From the NCBI GenBank assembly GCA_000309945.1, contig CM001633.1, forward strand, positions 766,723-830,722: 64,000 bases of DNA, written 5' to 3'. Below are positions 52,650 to 62,570 of this stretch, one piece after another. Under the pieces are notes generated by a model. That model ran no database searches, was not told the DNA's origin, and was given only the letters and a program-made list of their open reading frames with translations. This DNA is from Leptolyngbyaceae cyanobacterium JSC-12 (GTDB lineage: Bacteria; Cyanobacteriota; Cyanobacteriia; Leptolyngbyales; Leptolyngbyaceae). Position 1 is the first letter of the stretch. Every line of letters starts with the position of its first letter. The position numbers and the translations under genes are program-made.

Positions 52650-53507
52650 ATGTCTACTCCTCCCATTCAGTGGTATCCGGGGCATATTGCCAAAGCTGAA
52701 AAGGCGCTGCAAGAGCAACTAAAGCGGGTAGATGTAGTGCTGGAAGTGCGAGATGCCCGAATTCCGCTGGCAACCGCACATCCTCAAGTAAAACAGTGGA
52801 TTGGCGAGAAGGAGCGAGTGCTGGTGCTGAATCGGGTGGATATGATCCCGGCGCAGGCGCGGCAGCAATGGGTGGAGTGGTTCAAAGCGCAGGGAGAGGA
52901 GCCATTTTTCACCGATGCTCAACATGGCAAGGGGATTGAGGCAATTACTAAAGCAGCACAAGCAGCCGGAGAAAAAATGAACCAGCGGCGGCGAGATCGC
53001 GGCATGTTACCCCGTCCGGTACGGGCAGTAGTGATGGGCTTTCCCAATGTGGGCAAATCGGCGTTGATTAATCGATTGCTAAAGCGGCGCGTGGTGGACA
53101 GTGCCCGTCGAGCTGGGGTGACGAGATCGCTGCGCTGGATTCGCATTTCCGACCAAATTGAATTACTGGATGCACCTGGAGTGTTGCCATCTAAGTTGAA
53201 TGACCAGGATGCGGCGCTCAAGTTGGCAATTTGTGACGACATTGGCGAAGCCGCTTACGACAATCAACGCGTGGCAGCAGCCCTGGTTGATTTACTTAAG
53301 CAGCTTCAAATAGAGTCTGGGTTGCAAACTCGCTATGACCTGGAGATGGCTGACATGACGGGGGAAGATTACTTACATGCTCTGGCAGCACATCGCTACC
53401 AAAACGATTTGGAGCGCACGGCTCGTCAGTTGTTGAATGATTTTCGGGTGGGACAGTTAGGCGCGATCGCGTTGGAGTATCCGCCAGAAAAAACCAGGGA
53501 ATCGTAA
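52650..53507 (+). CDS. rbgA: Ribosome biogenesis GTPase (YlqF/RbgA family)
   Basis: The ATG at 52650 (MSTPPIQWYPGHIAKA) is chosen over an in-frame ATG 51 bases upstream because YlqF proteins begin near the IQWYPGHMxKA motif. The 285-residue product has the circularly permuted GTPase order: NRVD (G4) near 53, then GFPNVGKSALIN (G1) near 132, and DAPG (G3). It assists assembly of the large ribosomal subunit with GTP. It is complete. Confidence 0.92.
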   Translation: MSTPPIQWYPGHIAKAEKALQEQLKRVDVVLEVRDARIPLATAHPQVKQWIGEKERVLVLNRVDMIPAQARQQWVEWFKAQGEEPFFTDAQHGKGIEAITKAAQAAGEKMNQRRRDRGMLPRPVRAVVMGFPNVGKSALINRLLKRRVVDSARRAGVTRSLRWIRISDQIELLDAPGVLPSKLNDQDAALKLAICDDIGEAAYDNQRVAAALVDLLKQLQIESGLQTRYDLEMADMTGEDYLHALAAHRYQNDLERTARQLLNDFRVGQLGAIALEYPPEKTRES

Positions 53508-53523
53508 GGATCGTGCCTTCTAC

Positions 53524-54216
53524 TCACTCATTACATTGGTTCTTGCGCAGTTTGGTTATCATCCATCCAGTTCCAAACGCGATCGCACCCAAGATAGTCG
53601 AGGGTTCAGGAATCGCTTCTGACCGCTGCATTGCCACCCAACTTCCAGATGTAAACGAGGTTGGAGAGGTAGGAATAACAGCTGAGATAAAAGAGCCAAT
53701 TACGCTGTGGTCAGACTGTGGACGTCCGTCAAACATGACGAATTGACCTGGTATGAAGCCACCAGCGCTACCAGCAAACCACTGCCCCAAAAGACCACAC
53801 CCTGCTCGTGAACAGCCAAACGAATTCACAATCCCTGTTGCATTCGGATCCCACCAGGCAAGGAATAAATCACTGAAGCTCCAATCACGACCAGGCAAGC
53901 GGGCAATAAAGCTCACCAGGGGGTTGGGATAGCGGTCAACTTGCCACAATCCCGGAATTGGCGGGATGTAGTCTGGGCGAAGCGGCTCATCAATACCAGC
54001 CACATAAGCATCGCTGTAGGGGCGTGGACTTCTAACAACCACAACTTTTTCGGTATCGTAGCTAAATTCGCCAGTCCCCACCAGATTACCCGTCGTATCG
54101 AAAAAGGTCAGATCCCAGGTAAGCGTCGCTGCCTCTGCAGACGGAATTACGATTGAAGTAAGACCAAGAACAATGCCAGCCGAAAGCAAGGGCAGGCTTT
54201 GTCGTGTTACGTGCAT
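53524..54216 (-). CDS. PEP-CTERM anchored secreted protein
   Basis: From ATG 54216 (MHVTRQSLP) the product has 230 residues; the frame extends 13 more codons to 54255. A signal peptide (LPLLSAGIVLGLTSIVIPSAEA) leads, and a PEP-CTERM sorting signal ends it: PEPSTILGAIAFGTGWMITK with a basic tail. Between them is a DLTFFDTTGNLVGTGEFSYD strand pattern common in PEP-CTERM beta proteins. It is exported, then processed by exosortase. Its function is unknown. It lies just after cydB. Confidence 0.85.
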   Translation of the reverse strand: MHVTRQSLPLLSAGIVLGLTSIVIPSAEAATLTWDLTFFDTTGNLVGTGEFSYDTEKVVVVRSPRPYSDAYVAGIDEPLRPDYIPPIPGLWQVDRYPNPLVSFIARLPGRDWSFSDLFLAWWDPNATGIVNSFGCSRAGCGLLGQWFAGSAGGFIPGQFVMFDGRPQSDHSVIGSFISAVIPTSPTSFTSGSWVAMQRSEAIPEPSTILGAIAFGTGWMITKLRKNQCNE

Positions 54217-54260
54217 GGGTTTCCCCTTTGGTACAAGGGTTAAACAGTCTCTCATGGTTA

Positions 54261-55283
54261 TCAGCCACCATAGGGTTCATCAACAATCTTGCCACGAAAT
54301 ACTACATAGTTATAGATGTTGTAAGACAACACAATCGGAATTAAAAAACCGATGAACGTTAGCATGAAAACAAGAGAACTAGGGGCAGCCGCAGCTTGAT
54401 AAATTGTCACACTTGGAGGAATGATGTTGGGAAAAATGACAAACCCCAAACCAATAAACGACAAAGAAAAGACTAGAAAGGTATAAACCAACGGAGTGGC
54501 TTCCTCCCGTCGGTTTAAGCTTCGTAGCAACAAACCTATAAACAAAAGCCCCAGAATTGGAATGAGCGCAAAAATATAAACTAAAGGGGCTGTAAAGAGT
54601 TGGATGCGTGCTTGCTCAGAAATAATCGGGGTGCTGACAGTAATAAACACCGCACCAAGTAACGTTGTCCAAGTGGCGATAGTGGCAGTTTTGTAGTGGG
54701 TATTCTGCAATTCTCCAGTTGTTTTCAGGATTAGATAAGTAGACCCAATGAGGACATACCCCTGGATCAGGGTGAGGGCAACCAGCACTGATCGCCACGT
54801 TAGCCAGTCCCAGATCCCCCCTGCGAAATGTCCTTCGGCATCCACAGTAATTCCTTCAAACACGCTGCCTAGGGCAAACCCCTGTCCTAAAGCCGCTAGA
54901 AAGCTACCTACTCCAAAGGTCACATTCCACACCAGTTTATTGTCAGCATTTTCACGAAACTCAAACGAGACGGCTCTCAGAATTAAGCCCACGACCATGA
55001 TGACTGCGGGTAAGTAGAGGGCATTCAAAATCGTGGCATATGCCAGGGGAAATGCACCAAACAACGACCCTCCCATTAGAATTAACCAGGTTTCATTCGC
55101 ATCCCAAACGTTCCCCAAGCTGGTCATCAAAATACTGCGGCGTTCTTCACTGGAGGCGGTTAATGACAGGATGCCAACCCCTAAATCAAACCCATCCAGC
55201 AGCACATAGAGAAAGAGAAATAATCCCAGGATAAAAAACCAAACCTGGGGTAGGAAGTGTTGCAATGGTTGTAACGGTTCCAT
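54261..55283 (-). CDS. cydB: Cytochrome bd quinol oxidase subunit II
   Basis: The 340-residue protein has about nine membrane helices. The N-terminal FLFLYVLLDGFDLGVGIL (19-36) with conserved Asp residues and the NVWDANETWLI stretch near 58-68 are CydB signatures. It forms the bd oxidase with CydA, encoded 20 bases upstream. It ends 5 bases before the upstream side of the PEP-CTERM gene. This is a respiratory oxidase with high oxygen affinity. Confidence 0.95.
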   Translation of the reverse strand: MEPLQPLQHFLPQVWFFILGLFLFLYVLLDGFDLGVGILSLTASSEERRSILMTSLGNVWDANETWLILMGGSLFGAFPLAYATILNALYLPAVIMVVGLILRAVSFEFRENADNKLVWNVTFGVGSFLAALGQGFALGSVFEGITVDAEGHFAGGIWDWLTWRSVLVALTLIQGYVLIGSTYLILKTTGELQNTHYKTATIATWTTLLGAVFITVSTPIISEQARIQLFTAPLVYIFALIPILGLLFIGLLLRSLNRREEATPLVYTFLVFSLSFIGLGFVIFPNIIPPSVTIYQAAAAPSSLVFMLTFIGFLIPIVLSYNIYNYVVFRGKIVDEPYGG

Positions 55284-55303
55284 ATCAAATTCCTCTCCAA
55301 GTT

Positions 55304-56749
55304 CTACTGTTGAGCTTCTGCTGGGCGGCGATCGCGTTCATGCTGAGCTGGTTCAATATCCAACGTGGGTTCAATCACGGTGCGAGGTGCGGGCAGATCA
55401 AGGTTAGGACCTTTTCGCACAATCTGGCTGCCAAAGTAAAGTGCAGCAATAAAGAAGACCGTATACATACTGGTTAAACCTACCAACGAAAACAACACTT
55501 CTCCGGCAGGCAAGTGAGAAGCAGAATCGACTGTGCGCAGTTCTCCATACACGATCCACGGCTGTCTACCAACACAGCGAACAATCCAGCCCGTTTCGAC
55601 GGCAAGATACCCCAGCGGCGCAGCAAAAATCCAGGCACGCATCAGCCATCGTTGCTGGGCGATCGCCGTGGGTGATAATTGCCCTCTGAGCCATTGCACC
55701 ACACTGATAAACATCAACCCAGCCAGGAATAGCCCAATCGCGACCATGATTCGGAATGAGTAGTAAATCAACCCAACCATGTGAGGACGGTTAGCTGGTT
55801 GCCATTCTTTTAACCCCTTCACGGGCTGATCCAGGGTTGGTTTTAGCTCCAGCAGGTAACTTAAAGCACCTGGAATTTTAACTTCCCAGATATTTTGTTC
55901 AGCGCGATCGTCGGGTAATGCTACCAGGCTCCAGGCGGCTGGCTGTCCAGCAGGAACAGTTTCCCACTGGGCTTCCATTGCGGCTAATTTAGCAGGCTGG
56001 TAGTGATAGACCTGTTCAGCGCTTAAATGCCCAATGAAAATTTGCAACGGGGCGATGGCAACCGCAACTGCCAGGACAACTTTAAGCGATCGCGCGAAGA
56101 AATCGGTTTGCCGTTGATTGATAATGTACCAGGCGCTAATCCCACCAATCACAAAGAGCGAAGTCTCCAACGTGGCAAAAAACATGTGGAGAAAGCTATT
56201 CACCATAAATGGATTCGCGATCGCCTGGAAGTAATCCTGCACTACAAACTTTCCATTAATGAATTCCCCACCTGCGGGCGTTTGTAACCAGGAATTGGCA
56301 GACAAAATCCAAAAGGTTGACAGGTTTGCCCCAAATGCAACCAAAATTGTGGCAATCCAATGGACAACGGGCGGCACTCGTTCCCAACCAAATAGCATAA
56401 TGCCAAGAAAACTCGCTTCTAGCATGAAAGCCATCGTGCCTTCAAATCCCAAAACCGTCCCAAAAAAATCACCAACTGATTCAGAAAAAGGTGCCCAGTT
56501 CAAACCAAACTGAAATGCCATCGGTAACCCAGATGCCACTCCAATCCCAAAGTTCAAAACGTATAACTTAGACCAGAAGCGGGCGTGATGGTAGTAGTCT
56601 AGATTGCGAGTCTTTAGCCACAATCCTTCAATAATCACCAGATAAATCGCCATGCCTGTGGTTAAAACAGGCCAGAGCATATGGAAAATCGCCGTCAGTG
56701 CAAACTGAATTCGGGACAATGCGACGGTATCCGAGAGGAATTCTGCCAT
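55304..56749 (-). CDS. cydA: Cytochrome bd quinol oxidase subunit I
   Basis: The 481-residue protein begins LSRIQFALTAIFHMLWPVLT, with the His ligand for heme, and has GFEGTMAFMLEASFLGIMLFGW near 101-122 with the conserved Glu residues. The Q-loop near 250-330 contains the HLSAEQVYHYQPAKLAAMEA segment typical of CydA, and no long insert is seen, so it is the short-Q-loop type. GRQPWIVYGELRT near 393-405 is also conserved. It carries the hemes and quinol site. Confidence 0.95.
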   Translation of the reverse strand: MAEFLSDTVALSRIQFALTAIFHMLWPVLTTGMAIYLVIIEGLWLKTRNLDYYHHARFWSKLYVLNFGIGVASGLPMAFQFGLNWAPFSESVGDFFGTVLGFEGTMAFMLEASFLGIMLFGWERVPPVVHWIATILVAFGANLSTFWILSANSWLQTPAGGEFINGKFVVQDYFQAIANPFMVNSFLHMFFATLETSLFVIGGISAWYIINQRQTDFFARSLKVVLAVAVAIAPLQIFIGHLSAEQVYHYQPAKLAAMEAQWETVPAGQPAAWSLVALPDDRAEQNIWEVKIPGALSYLLELKPTLDQPVKGLKEWQPANRPHMVGLIYYSFRIMVAIGLFLAGLMFISVVQWLRGQLSPTAIAQQRWLMRAWIFAAPLGYLAVETGWIVRCVGRQPWIVYGELRTVDSASHLPAGEVLFSLVGLTSMYTVFFIAALYFGSQIVRKGPNLDLPAPRTVIEPTLDIEPAQHERDRRPAEAQQ

Positions 56750-57104
56750 GTCGATTACTTAAAGAAATGTAGCCTACGATTACAGTGAACACATCTTTTG
56801 TAATGGTTGTCCTCTGGCTTAGGCAAGCTACATACCGTCAAACTCAGTGAATTTGCAGATTCTCTTTAGGATCATTGTAGAAAAATCACTGATTCCTGTA
56901 AAATCCCTTCAAGCTGCTCCAGCGTTACCAAATTCATGCTGCCACAGAACCATGCAAAACAGGGTAGGTGAGTGTTCTCCCTGCTGCAGAGTAACCGTGG
57001 TCGATTATTCGCATCATTTAGATTACGCCCTTTAATATGTTTTGCTCGCTTTTGTTGGACTCCTATAGTACACTTGAACCAATTCACTTAGGAGATCCAT
57101 TTGT
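56750..57104. other. Intergenic region upstream of cydAB and a small gene
   Basis: No gene is supported in these 355 bases. Part must hold the cydAB promoter on the minus strand. On the plus strand TATAGT at 57064-57069 is a possible -10 element for the 53-residue gene at 57105; the upstream -35 is poor. Confidence 0.4.
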
Positions 57105-57266
57105 ATGGTTACTACTCGTACAAAATCAACCTCTGTACAACAGTCAGTCGTTGATCAAGCCATCCGAGTCCTAGCGATGCTACCTGATCGCTCTGGTCAA
57201 AAACCTTCCGATTCCTCAGTTTCAATCCCTTACGCTACCTCGTCCAATGGTTCCATACAGAAGTAG
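57105..57266 (+). CDS. Small hypothetical protein (53 residues)
   Basis: An ATG at 57105 opens a 53-codon frame (MVTTRTKSTSVQQSVVDQAI...) preceded by GGAG at 57091-57094, 10 bases away. The N-terminal half is polar, the middle has RVLAMLPDRSGQ and the end is Ser-rich. A terminator-like hairpin lies about 120 bases after it. No family is recognised. It could be a short regulatory or secreted peptide, but the frame is short. Confidence 0.5.
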   Translation: MVTTRTKSTSVQQSVVDQAIRVLAMLPDRSGQKPSDSSVSIPYATSSNGSIQK

Positions 57267-57387
57267 TAGCTTCAAGTTAGATAAGGTACGCTCTATGCTC
57301 AGTGTATTTTATCCTCAGTAAAAAGCGGCTTAAACCTCTTGCTGATAGCTCACAAAACCAGAGACATTACATTGATATGAATGATTA

Positions 57388-57422
57388 AAGTCTCTAGTTT
57401 TTATACAAAGCTAGAGACTTTA
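57388..57422. terminator. 11-bp terminator-like hairpin
   Basis: AAAGTCTCTAG and CTAGAGACTTT form a perfect stem with a 13-base loop, followed by ATAGTTTCTT on the plus strand. It probably ends the transcript of the 53-residue gene. Confidence 0.6.
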
Positions 57423-58003
57423 TAGTTTCTTATGCTTTATTTTTAGTGGGTTGGCAACACAAAAAACAATCCATGAGTACAAAACCCTAAAGACAAACCA
57501 TCTTTTAGTTAAGCAAATTTTTTTATAGATTTGTTGCGCCGTTTTCAGGATAGGTCCTGCTCAGGAGTGTATTCTCAAGGTTTTTGGTCATGCTAAAGAT
57601 GGAAGAATTCATGTTCTTTGCATGATGTTTGCGTTAGGTATCAATTCATCACAATGAAAAAGTAGCAAGCTATACTAGCTATAGATTCAACTCATTTATT
57701 GTTTGTCAGTTTAGACGGTTCAACAATCCAATTAATGCCGACAACAATCTATTTCTAGACCCCAATACCAGTATGAGTGCTGAATGCTAAAAAACTAGAT
57801 TGGAAGATTATCCGGATTTGGATAATTCGCATCAAATTAATGCAATCTTTTTTAGCAAAAATTCATGTTCTGGTGTTTAGCTTGACACGAGAAGCCTTGC
57901 TTACCAGTCATGTTCTTTCCAGCAAACTGATAGTTTTATCAGTCTATTTTGTCCATTCATTTTCGTACTGACACTCATATTTAAGTGAACCAGTATCTAA
58001 CCC

Positions 58004-58035
58004 CTTCAGTTTTACTGAAGCGTAACTGACGCTTC
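58004..58035. promoter_or_regulatory. Overlapping palindromes before the beta-oxidation operon
   Basis: CTTCAGTTTTACTGAAG (58004-58020) is a 17-base palindrome of the size bound by TetR-type regulators. GAAGCG and CGCTTC (58017-58035) form a second one that shares GAAG, so the two hairpins exclude each other. They lie 8 to 39 bases before the ATG at 58043. Operator or RNA switch are both possible. Confidence 0.45.
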
Positions 58036-58042
58036 TAATAAA

Positions 58043-60160
58043 ATGAATGAATTAATTGAAAATGTCACAACTACTAATTCAGTGCCTGAAATCAATCAAC
58101 TCAGGCTAGGGCGATCACTCCCATTATTATTAGATGCTGCTTGTAATCAAACTCCTAACAAACAAGCCCTGAACCAATGGCGCGATCGCCAGTGGCAATC
58201 CCTTTCAAACCAAGACTTCCGCAAAACTGCTGAAGAAGTTGCATTGGGCTTACTCACCTTAGGGCTAGAACGGGGCGATCGCATTGCCTTTGTGATGCAC
58301 AGCGATACCTCGTTTTGTATTGCAGACATGGGAAGTTTATTGGCTGGCTTGGTGAATGTACCGATTGATTTAACCCAAACTATTGAAAATATTTTGTTTA
58401 TTTTGGAACACACTCAAGCAACAGTTTTGATTGTTTCCAATGTTGATTTATTGTATCAAATCAGTCCTTATCTGGAAGAAACCTCAACGCTAAAAACTGT
58501 CATTGTGGCAGAAGTCCCAGACGATTGGGAACAGGTGCGGCACGGTGTAAAGCAGGAAGCAGATAGGCAAGATAAAAACACTCAGGGGGGGCAAAAAGTG
58601 GAAAGCCATGCCCTGGAAGAGTGTTTGCAAGTTCCACAATTTTTGAATGATAGTCCATTAGAGCAACCATGCCCGCTGGCAGTCGTGCCGCCGTCAATCC
58701 AGCTTTTTTCGCTGACTGAAATACAAGAACAGGGAAGGCGGGGGTGGAGTGAGGAGCAGGTACAACAACTACGAACCGCGATCGCACCTGGCGACTTAGC
58801 CACAATTCTTTACATTGCTAGCGAAACCAAACGCCCCAGAGGGGTAATGCTGACTCACGAAAATATTTCAGCCGCCATCTTGGCAGCATTCAGCAGTTAT
58901 CCCGATTTGAACACAGGCAATCAAGAAGTTGCCTTGATGTTTCTACCATTGACTCATATCTTTGCTCGAGCATTTCTCTATGGGCATTTGGCTTACGGAC
59001 ACAGCATCTACTTTTCTGACCCGAACCACGTAGTTAAGCATCTCAAAACTGTCAAACCTACAATCTTAATCACAGTGCCGCGCTTAATTGAGAAAGTGTA
59101 TGAACGCATTCTTGAACAAGGACGGCGACTGAGCAAATTTGACCGAGCAGTGTTTTATTGGGCATTAAAATTGGCAACCCGATATGAAATTGGAATGCCG
59201 ATGCAACGACTTTATGCGTTGCAGTTAAAACTGGCAGATCGGTTAGTGTTTGCCAAGTGGAGGGCAATTTTTGGCGATCGCATGAAAGCACTCATCTGTG
59301 GCGGGGCAGCGTTACGAGCCGATTTAACCCAGATCTTCACGGCAGCTGGAGTGCCACTTTTGCAAGGCTACGGCTTAACAGAAACCAGTGCGGTGGTCTG
59401 CTACAACCGGGGTGAATATAACCGGGCTGGAACAGTTGGATTGCCGATTCCGGGGGTAAAGCTGGCAATCGCGGCAGACGGCGAAGTCCTTGTTAAATCT
59501 CCCTACATAATGCAAGGTTACTACCGTGATCCAGACGCAACAAAGCGAACGATTATCAACGGGTGGCTCCATACAGGCGACTTAGGCAAACTATCACCAG
59601 ATGGCTTTTTAACTCTAACAGGTGTTAAGAAAAATTTGTTTAAGCTATCAACTGGAAAATATGTTTCACCATTGCCATTAGAGCAGGAATTAAACCAATC
59701 TCCACTCGTTGCTCAAGCAGTGGCAGTTGGTGCAAACCATAAATTCTGTGGGATGTTGATCTTTCCTAACCTGGCAGCACTCCAGGCAGAAATTCAACCC
59801 TTAGAGATTGATTTATCACAAGCTATTTGGCTCCAGCATCCCTGCATTCAAGCCTTATACCAGGCTTTGATTGATACGGCCAACTGCCATTTGCCTTACT
59901 GGTCTACTGTGCGGAAATTTAAGCTCATCAATGCTGAATTCACGTTAGAAAATGGTCTTCTGAATCCTGATGGAACACTCAACCGGGTAAACATTTTAGA
60001 GATATTTGCCAGAGAGATTGCAAATCTCTACGAACATGATGCGGATCGGGGAAGTGAGGGTATTTCTGAGGCTACAGTACTCACTTCCCCATCCCTTTCC
60101 TGTCCAATTGTTCCTGCAACTACATGCCCCGCATATGCTCAATCACTGACTCATTACTAA
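58043..60160 (+). CDS. Long-chain acyl-CoA synthetase-like protein (AMP-binding)
   Basis: The 705-residue protein has the ANL-family frame: GYGLTETSAVVCYNR near 439-453, GWLHTGDLGKLSPDG near 510-524 and a VKKNLFKLSTGKYVSP segment near 530-545. It should activate fatty acids to acyl-CoA using ATP. The phosphate loop, normally YTSGTTGxPKG, reads YIASETKRPRG here (near 255-265), which lacks the Gly-Thr-Thr-Gly and the Lys. A roughly 60-residue Gln/Glu-rich insert (about 165-230) precedes it. It leads the beta-oxidation genes; the fadN-like start is 44 bases after its stop. Confidence 0.85.
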   Translation: MNELIENVTTTNSVPEINQLRLGRSLPLLLDAACNQTPNKQALNQWRDRQWQSLSNQDFRKTAEEVALGLLTLGLERGDRIAFVMHSDTSFCIADMGSLLAGLVNVPIDLTQTIENILFILEHTQATVLIVSNVDLLYQISPYLEETSTLKTVIVAEVPDDWEQVRHGVKQEADRQDKNTQGGQKVESHALEECLQVPQFLNDSPLEQPCPLAVVPPSIQLFSLTEIQEQGRRGWSEEQVQQLRTAIAPGDLATILYIASETKRPRGVMLTHENISAAILAAFSSYPDLNTGNQEVALMFLPLTHIFARAFLYGHLAYGHSIYFSDPNHVVKHLKTVKPTILITVPRLIEKVYERILEQGRRLSKFDRAVFYWALKLATRYEIGMPMQRLYALQLKLADRLVFAKWRAIFGDRMKALICGGAALRADLTQIFTAAGVPLLQGYGLTETSAVVCYNRGEYNRAGTVGLPIPGVKLAIAADGEVLVKSPYIMQGYYRDPDATKRTIINGWLHTGDLGKLSPDGFLTLTGVKKNLFKLSTGKYVSPLPLEQELNQSPLVAQAVAVGANHKFCGMLIFPNLAALQAEIQPLEIDLSQAIWLQHPCIQALYQALIDTANCHLPYWSTVRKFKLINAEFTLENGLLNPDGTLNRVNILEIFAREIANLYEHDADRGSEGISEATVLTSPSLSCPIVPATTCPAYAQSLTHY

Positions 60161-60204
60161 GTCCATTTTTGTTGCAAATTGCTGCGCTTTGAGGAAGATA
60201 CATT

Positions 60205-62568
60205 ATGGTTAAACCATTTCAGACTGCGGCTGTATTAGGTGCTGGGGTAATGGGTGCCCAAATTGCTGCTCATCTCGCCAATGCAGGTTTGTCAGTCCAT
60301 TTGCTGGATATGCCTGCTCAATCGGGTGACAAAAATGCATTCGTGGAAGCAGCTTTCAAAAAAGCATTGAAGCAATCACCACCGATTTTTTTTACAGAAA
60401 AAACAGCACAACGAGTAATGTTGGGGAATTTCGATGACCATTTCGATCGCCTAGCGGAAGTCGATTGGGTGATTGAAGCAGTTATTGAAAATTTAGCAAT
60501 CAAACAACAACTGATGGAACGGGTAGAAAAGACTGTTAGCCAGGAAACAGTGATTTCTACCAACACCAGTGGCTTGTCTATTCATGCGATCGCGCAGGGA
60601 CGCTCCAAATCTTTTCGTCAGAGCTTCTTAGGCACTCATTTTTTCAATCCTCCTCGTTACTTGAAACTGTTGGAACTGATTCCTACAGGAGATACTAGTC
60701 AGCAGGTAATTGAGCGCCTTCAATGGTTTGGACGAATGCACTTAGGTAAAGGAATTGTCATTGCTAAAGACACTCCCAACTTTATTGCCAATCGGATTGG
60801 TATATTTGTTTCCATGCTGGGTCTTAAGGCATTTGCTGAACAAGGCTACACCATTGAAGAAATTGATACCCTCACAGGCACACTCATTGGCCGTCCCAAA
60901 TCTGCCACATTTCGCACGGCTGATTTAGTCGGCTTAGATACTTTACTCTATGTGGCAGACAACCTGTATCCTGCCATTCCTCAGGATAAACAGCGAGATT
61001 TCTTCAAAGTTCCAGAATTAATGCGGAAGTTAGTAGAAACTGGATCGCTGGGAGCTAAGACTGGACAGGGATTTTACAAAAAGATAGATGGTGAAATTCG
61101 ATCGCTCAACCCCAAAACCTTTACCTATGAACTGCCAAAACCATTCAACTTAGGCAATATAGAATCCATTCAAAAACTGCCCAAACTCGAGGAACGGTTG
61201 CACAAACTCTATCACCAGAAAGGACGCGCTGGAGATTTTTTCCGTAACTCAATTTTGCAAACATTAGCATATAGTGCCCATCGTATTCCCGAAATTGCTG
61301 ATCGCCCTGCTGATATTGACCAGGCAATGCGATGGGGGTTTGGCTGGGAAAAAGGTCCGTTTGAAATCTGGGATATCCTCGGCTTTGACCCAATTCTCAC
61401 CGATATGCAAAAGGCAGGATACTCAATTCCACCATGGGTCGAAGAGATGGCAAAAGAGGGGGTAGCCCAATTTTATCAGCACGATCGCAGTGTGTATGTT
61501 CCAGGTCAACATTACGTTGCGCTGGAAGAAGTAACAGATGAAATCCATCTCGCCACTATCAAAGTCAATCCGGAAGCAACACTCTGGCATAATTCTGAAG
61601 CTGCTTTGCTAGATTTAGGTGATGGAGTAGCGCTGTATGAATTTCGCTCTAAAGCAAATACGCTCAGCATCAAAGTGATAGATGGTTTAGTAGAAGCCCT
61701 AGACTGGTTAGAGACTCACGATTATCGTGGCATGATTATTGGGAATGAGGGCGAAAACTTCTGCGTTGGCATTAATTTAGCGGAAGTTGGCAAAATCGTA
61801 CAGTGGGAGAACCTTAACCCATTCAACCATTCCCACACTGCGATCACTAATTTGTTGACTAAATTCCAAACCTTAGTGCAACGGATTTATTATTTTCACA
61901 AGCCGATCGTAGCAGCGATTCAGGGGCGTGTGTTGGGGGGTGGCTGTGAACTAGCAATGGCATGTCCTCACGTAGTTGCTGATGCCGAAACCTACATTGG
62001 GCTAGTGGAACTCGGTGTTGGCTTAATTCCTGCAGGTGGCGGCTTAATGCGAATGGCACGTTGGACAAACAGTCGTGCAATTGCTGATACATCGGGTGAT
62101 ATTCTTCCCTTCCTGCGTCGCGTATTTGAAACAATTGGCATGGCAAAGGTAGCAACCAGTGCTTATGAAGGAATGGAATTGGGGTTCCTGAATCCTCAAA
62201 CGAAAGTGGTAATGAACCGCGATCGCCGCCTTTATGTTGCCAAACAAGAAGTGTTGTGTCTGGATCGCATGGGGTATATACCACCTGCACGTACACCGAT
62301 TCATGTTCTAGGACAACCTGCCAGAGCCGTGTTGGAGCACATGGCATACATCATGCATCAAAGTGGCTACATCAGCGACTACGATCTCGCCCTCGCCAAA
62401 CGACTTGCCTACGTTTTGACAGGGGGCGACATCACTGTTTCGGCTCACGTCGATGATGATTACTTGCTACAGCTAGAACGCGACAACTTCTTGCCCTTGA
62501 TTGATGAACCTAAGACTCAAGAACGCATTTTGCACATGCTGAAGACGAAGAAACCACTGAGGAATTAA
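60205..62568 (+). CDS. fadN: FadN-type 3-hydroxyacyl-CoA dehydrogenase/enoyl-CoA hydratase
   Basis: The 787-residue protein matches FadN of Bacillus subtilis in order and length. The NAD-binding 3-hydroxyacyl-CoA dehydrogenase is N-terminal ([18 protein letters not shown] near 8-25; [18 protein letters not shown] near 144-161; [11 protein letters not shown] near 190) and the crotonase-like hydratase is C-terminal ([16 protein letters not shown] near 513-528; [17 protein letters not shown] near 575-591; [15 protein letters not shown] near 600-614). The C-terminus is KKPLRN. It performs two steps of beta-oxidation. GGAAG lies near its start and the thiolase gene begins 2 bases after it. Confidence 0.93.
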   Translation: MVKPFQTAAVLGAGVMGAQIAAHLANAGLSVHLLDMPAQSGDKNAFVEAAFKKALKQSPPIFFTEKTAQRVMLGNFDDHFDRLAEVDWVIEAVIENLAIKQQLMERVEKTVSQETVISTNTSGLSIHAIAQGRSKSFRQSFLGTHFFNPPRYLKLLELIPTGDTSQQVIERLQWFGRMHLGKGIVIAKDTPNFIANRIGIFVSMLGLKAFAEQGYTIEEIDTLTGTLIGRPKSATFRTADLVGLDTLLYVADNLYPAIPQDKQRDFFKVPELMRKLVETGSLGAKTGQGFYKKIDGEIRSLNPKTFTYELPKPFNLGNIESIQKLPKLEERLHKLYHQKGRAGDFFRNSILQTLAYSAHRIPEIADRPADIDQAMRWGFGWEKGPFEIWDILGFDPILTDMQKAGYSIPPWVEEMAKEGVAQFYQHDRSVYVPGQHYVALEEVTDEIHLATIKVNPEATLWHNSEAALLDLGDGVALYEFRSKANTLSIKVIDGLVEALDWLETHDYRGMIIGNEGENFCVGINLAEVGKIVQWENLNPFNHSHTAITNLLTKFQTLVQRIYYFHKPIVAAIQGRVLGGGCELAMACPHVVADAETYIGLVELGVGLIPAGGGLMRMARWTNSRAIADTSGDILPFLRRVFETIGMAKVATSAYEGMELGFLNPQTKVVMNRDRRLYVAKQEVLCLDRMGYIPPARTPIHVLGQPARAVLEHMAYIMHQSGYISDYDLALAKRLAYVLTGGDITVSAHVDDDYLLQLERDNFLPLIDEPKTQERILHMLKTKKPLRN

Positions 62569-62570
62569 CT

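Larger units (their letters stand above)
57267..58042. other. 776-base gene-poor, AT-rich region
   Basis: I see no gene I can support. A 64-codon frame at 57777 has no site and a random-like composition. The stretch holds one strong hairpin (57388-57422) and, at its end, the palindromes before the beta-oxidation operon. It may include decayed genes. Confidence 0.5.

Noticed and set aside
57500-57700. Insertion sequence remnant in the gap
   Set aside because: No terminal inverted repeats, target duplication or transposase motif could be identified.
57777-57971. A 64-codon open frame in the gap before the beta-oxidation operon
   Set aside because: No ribosome-binding site, composition like translated AT-rich noncoding DNA, and no recognisable motif.
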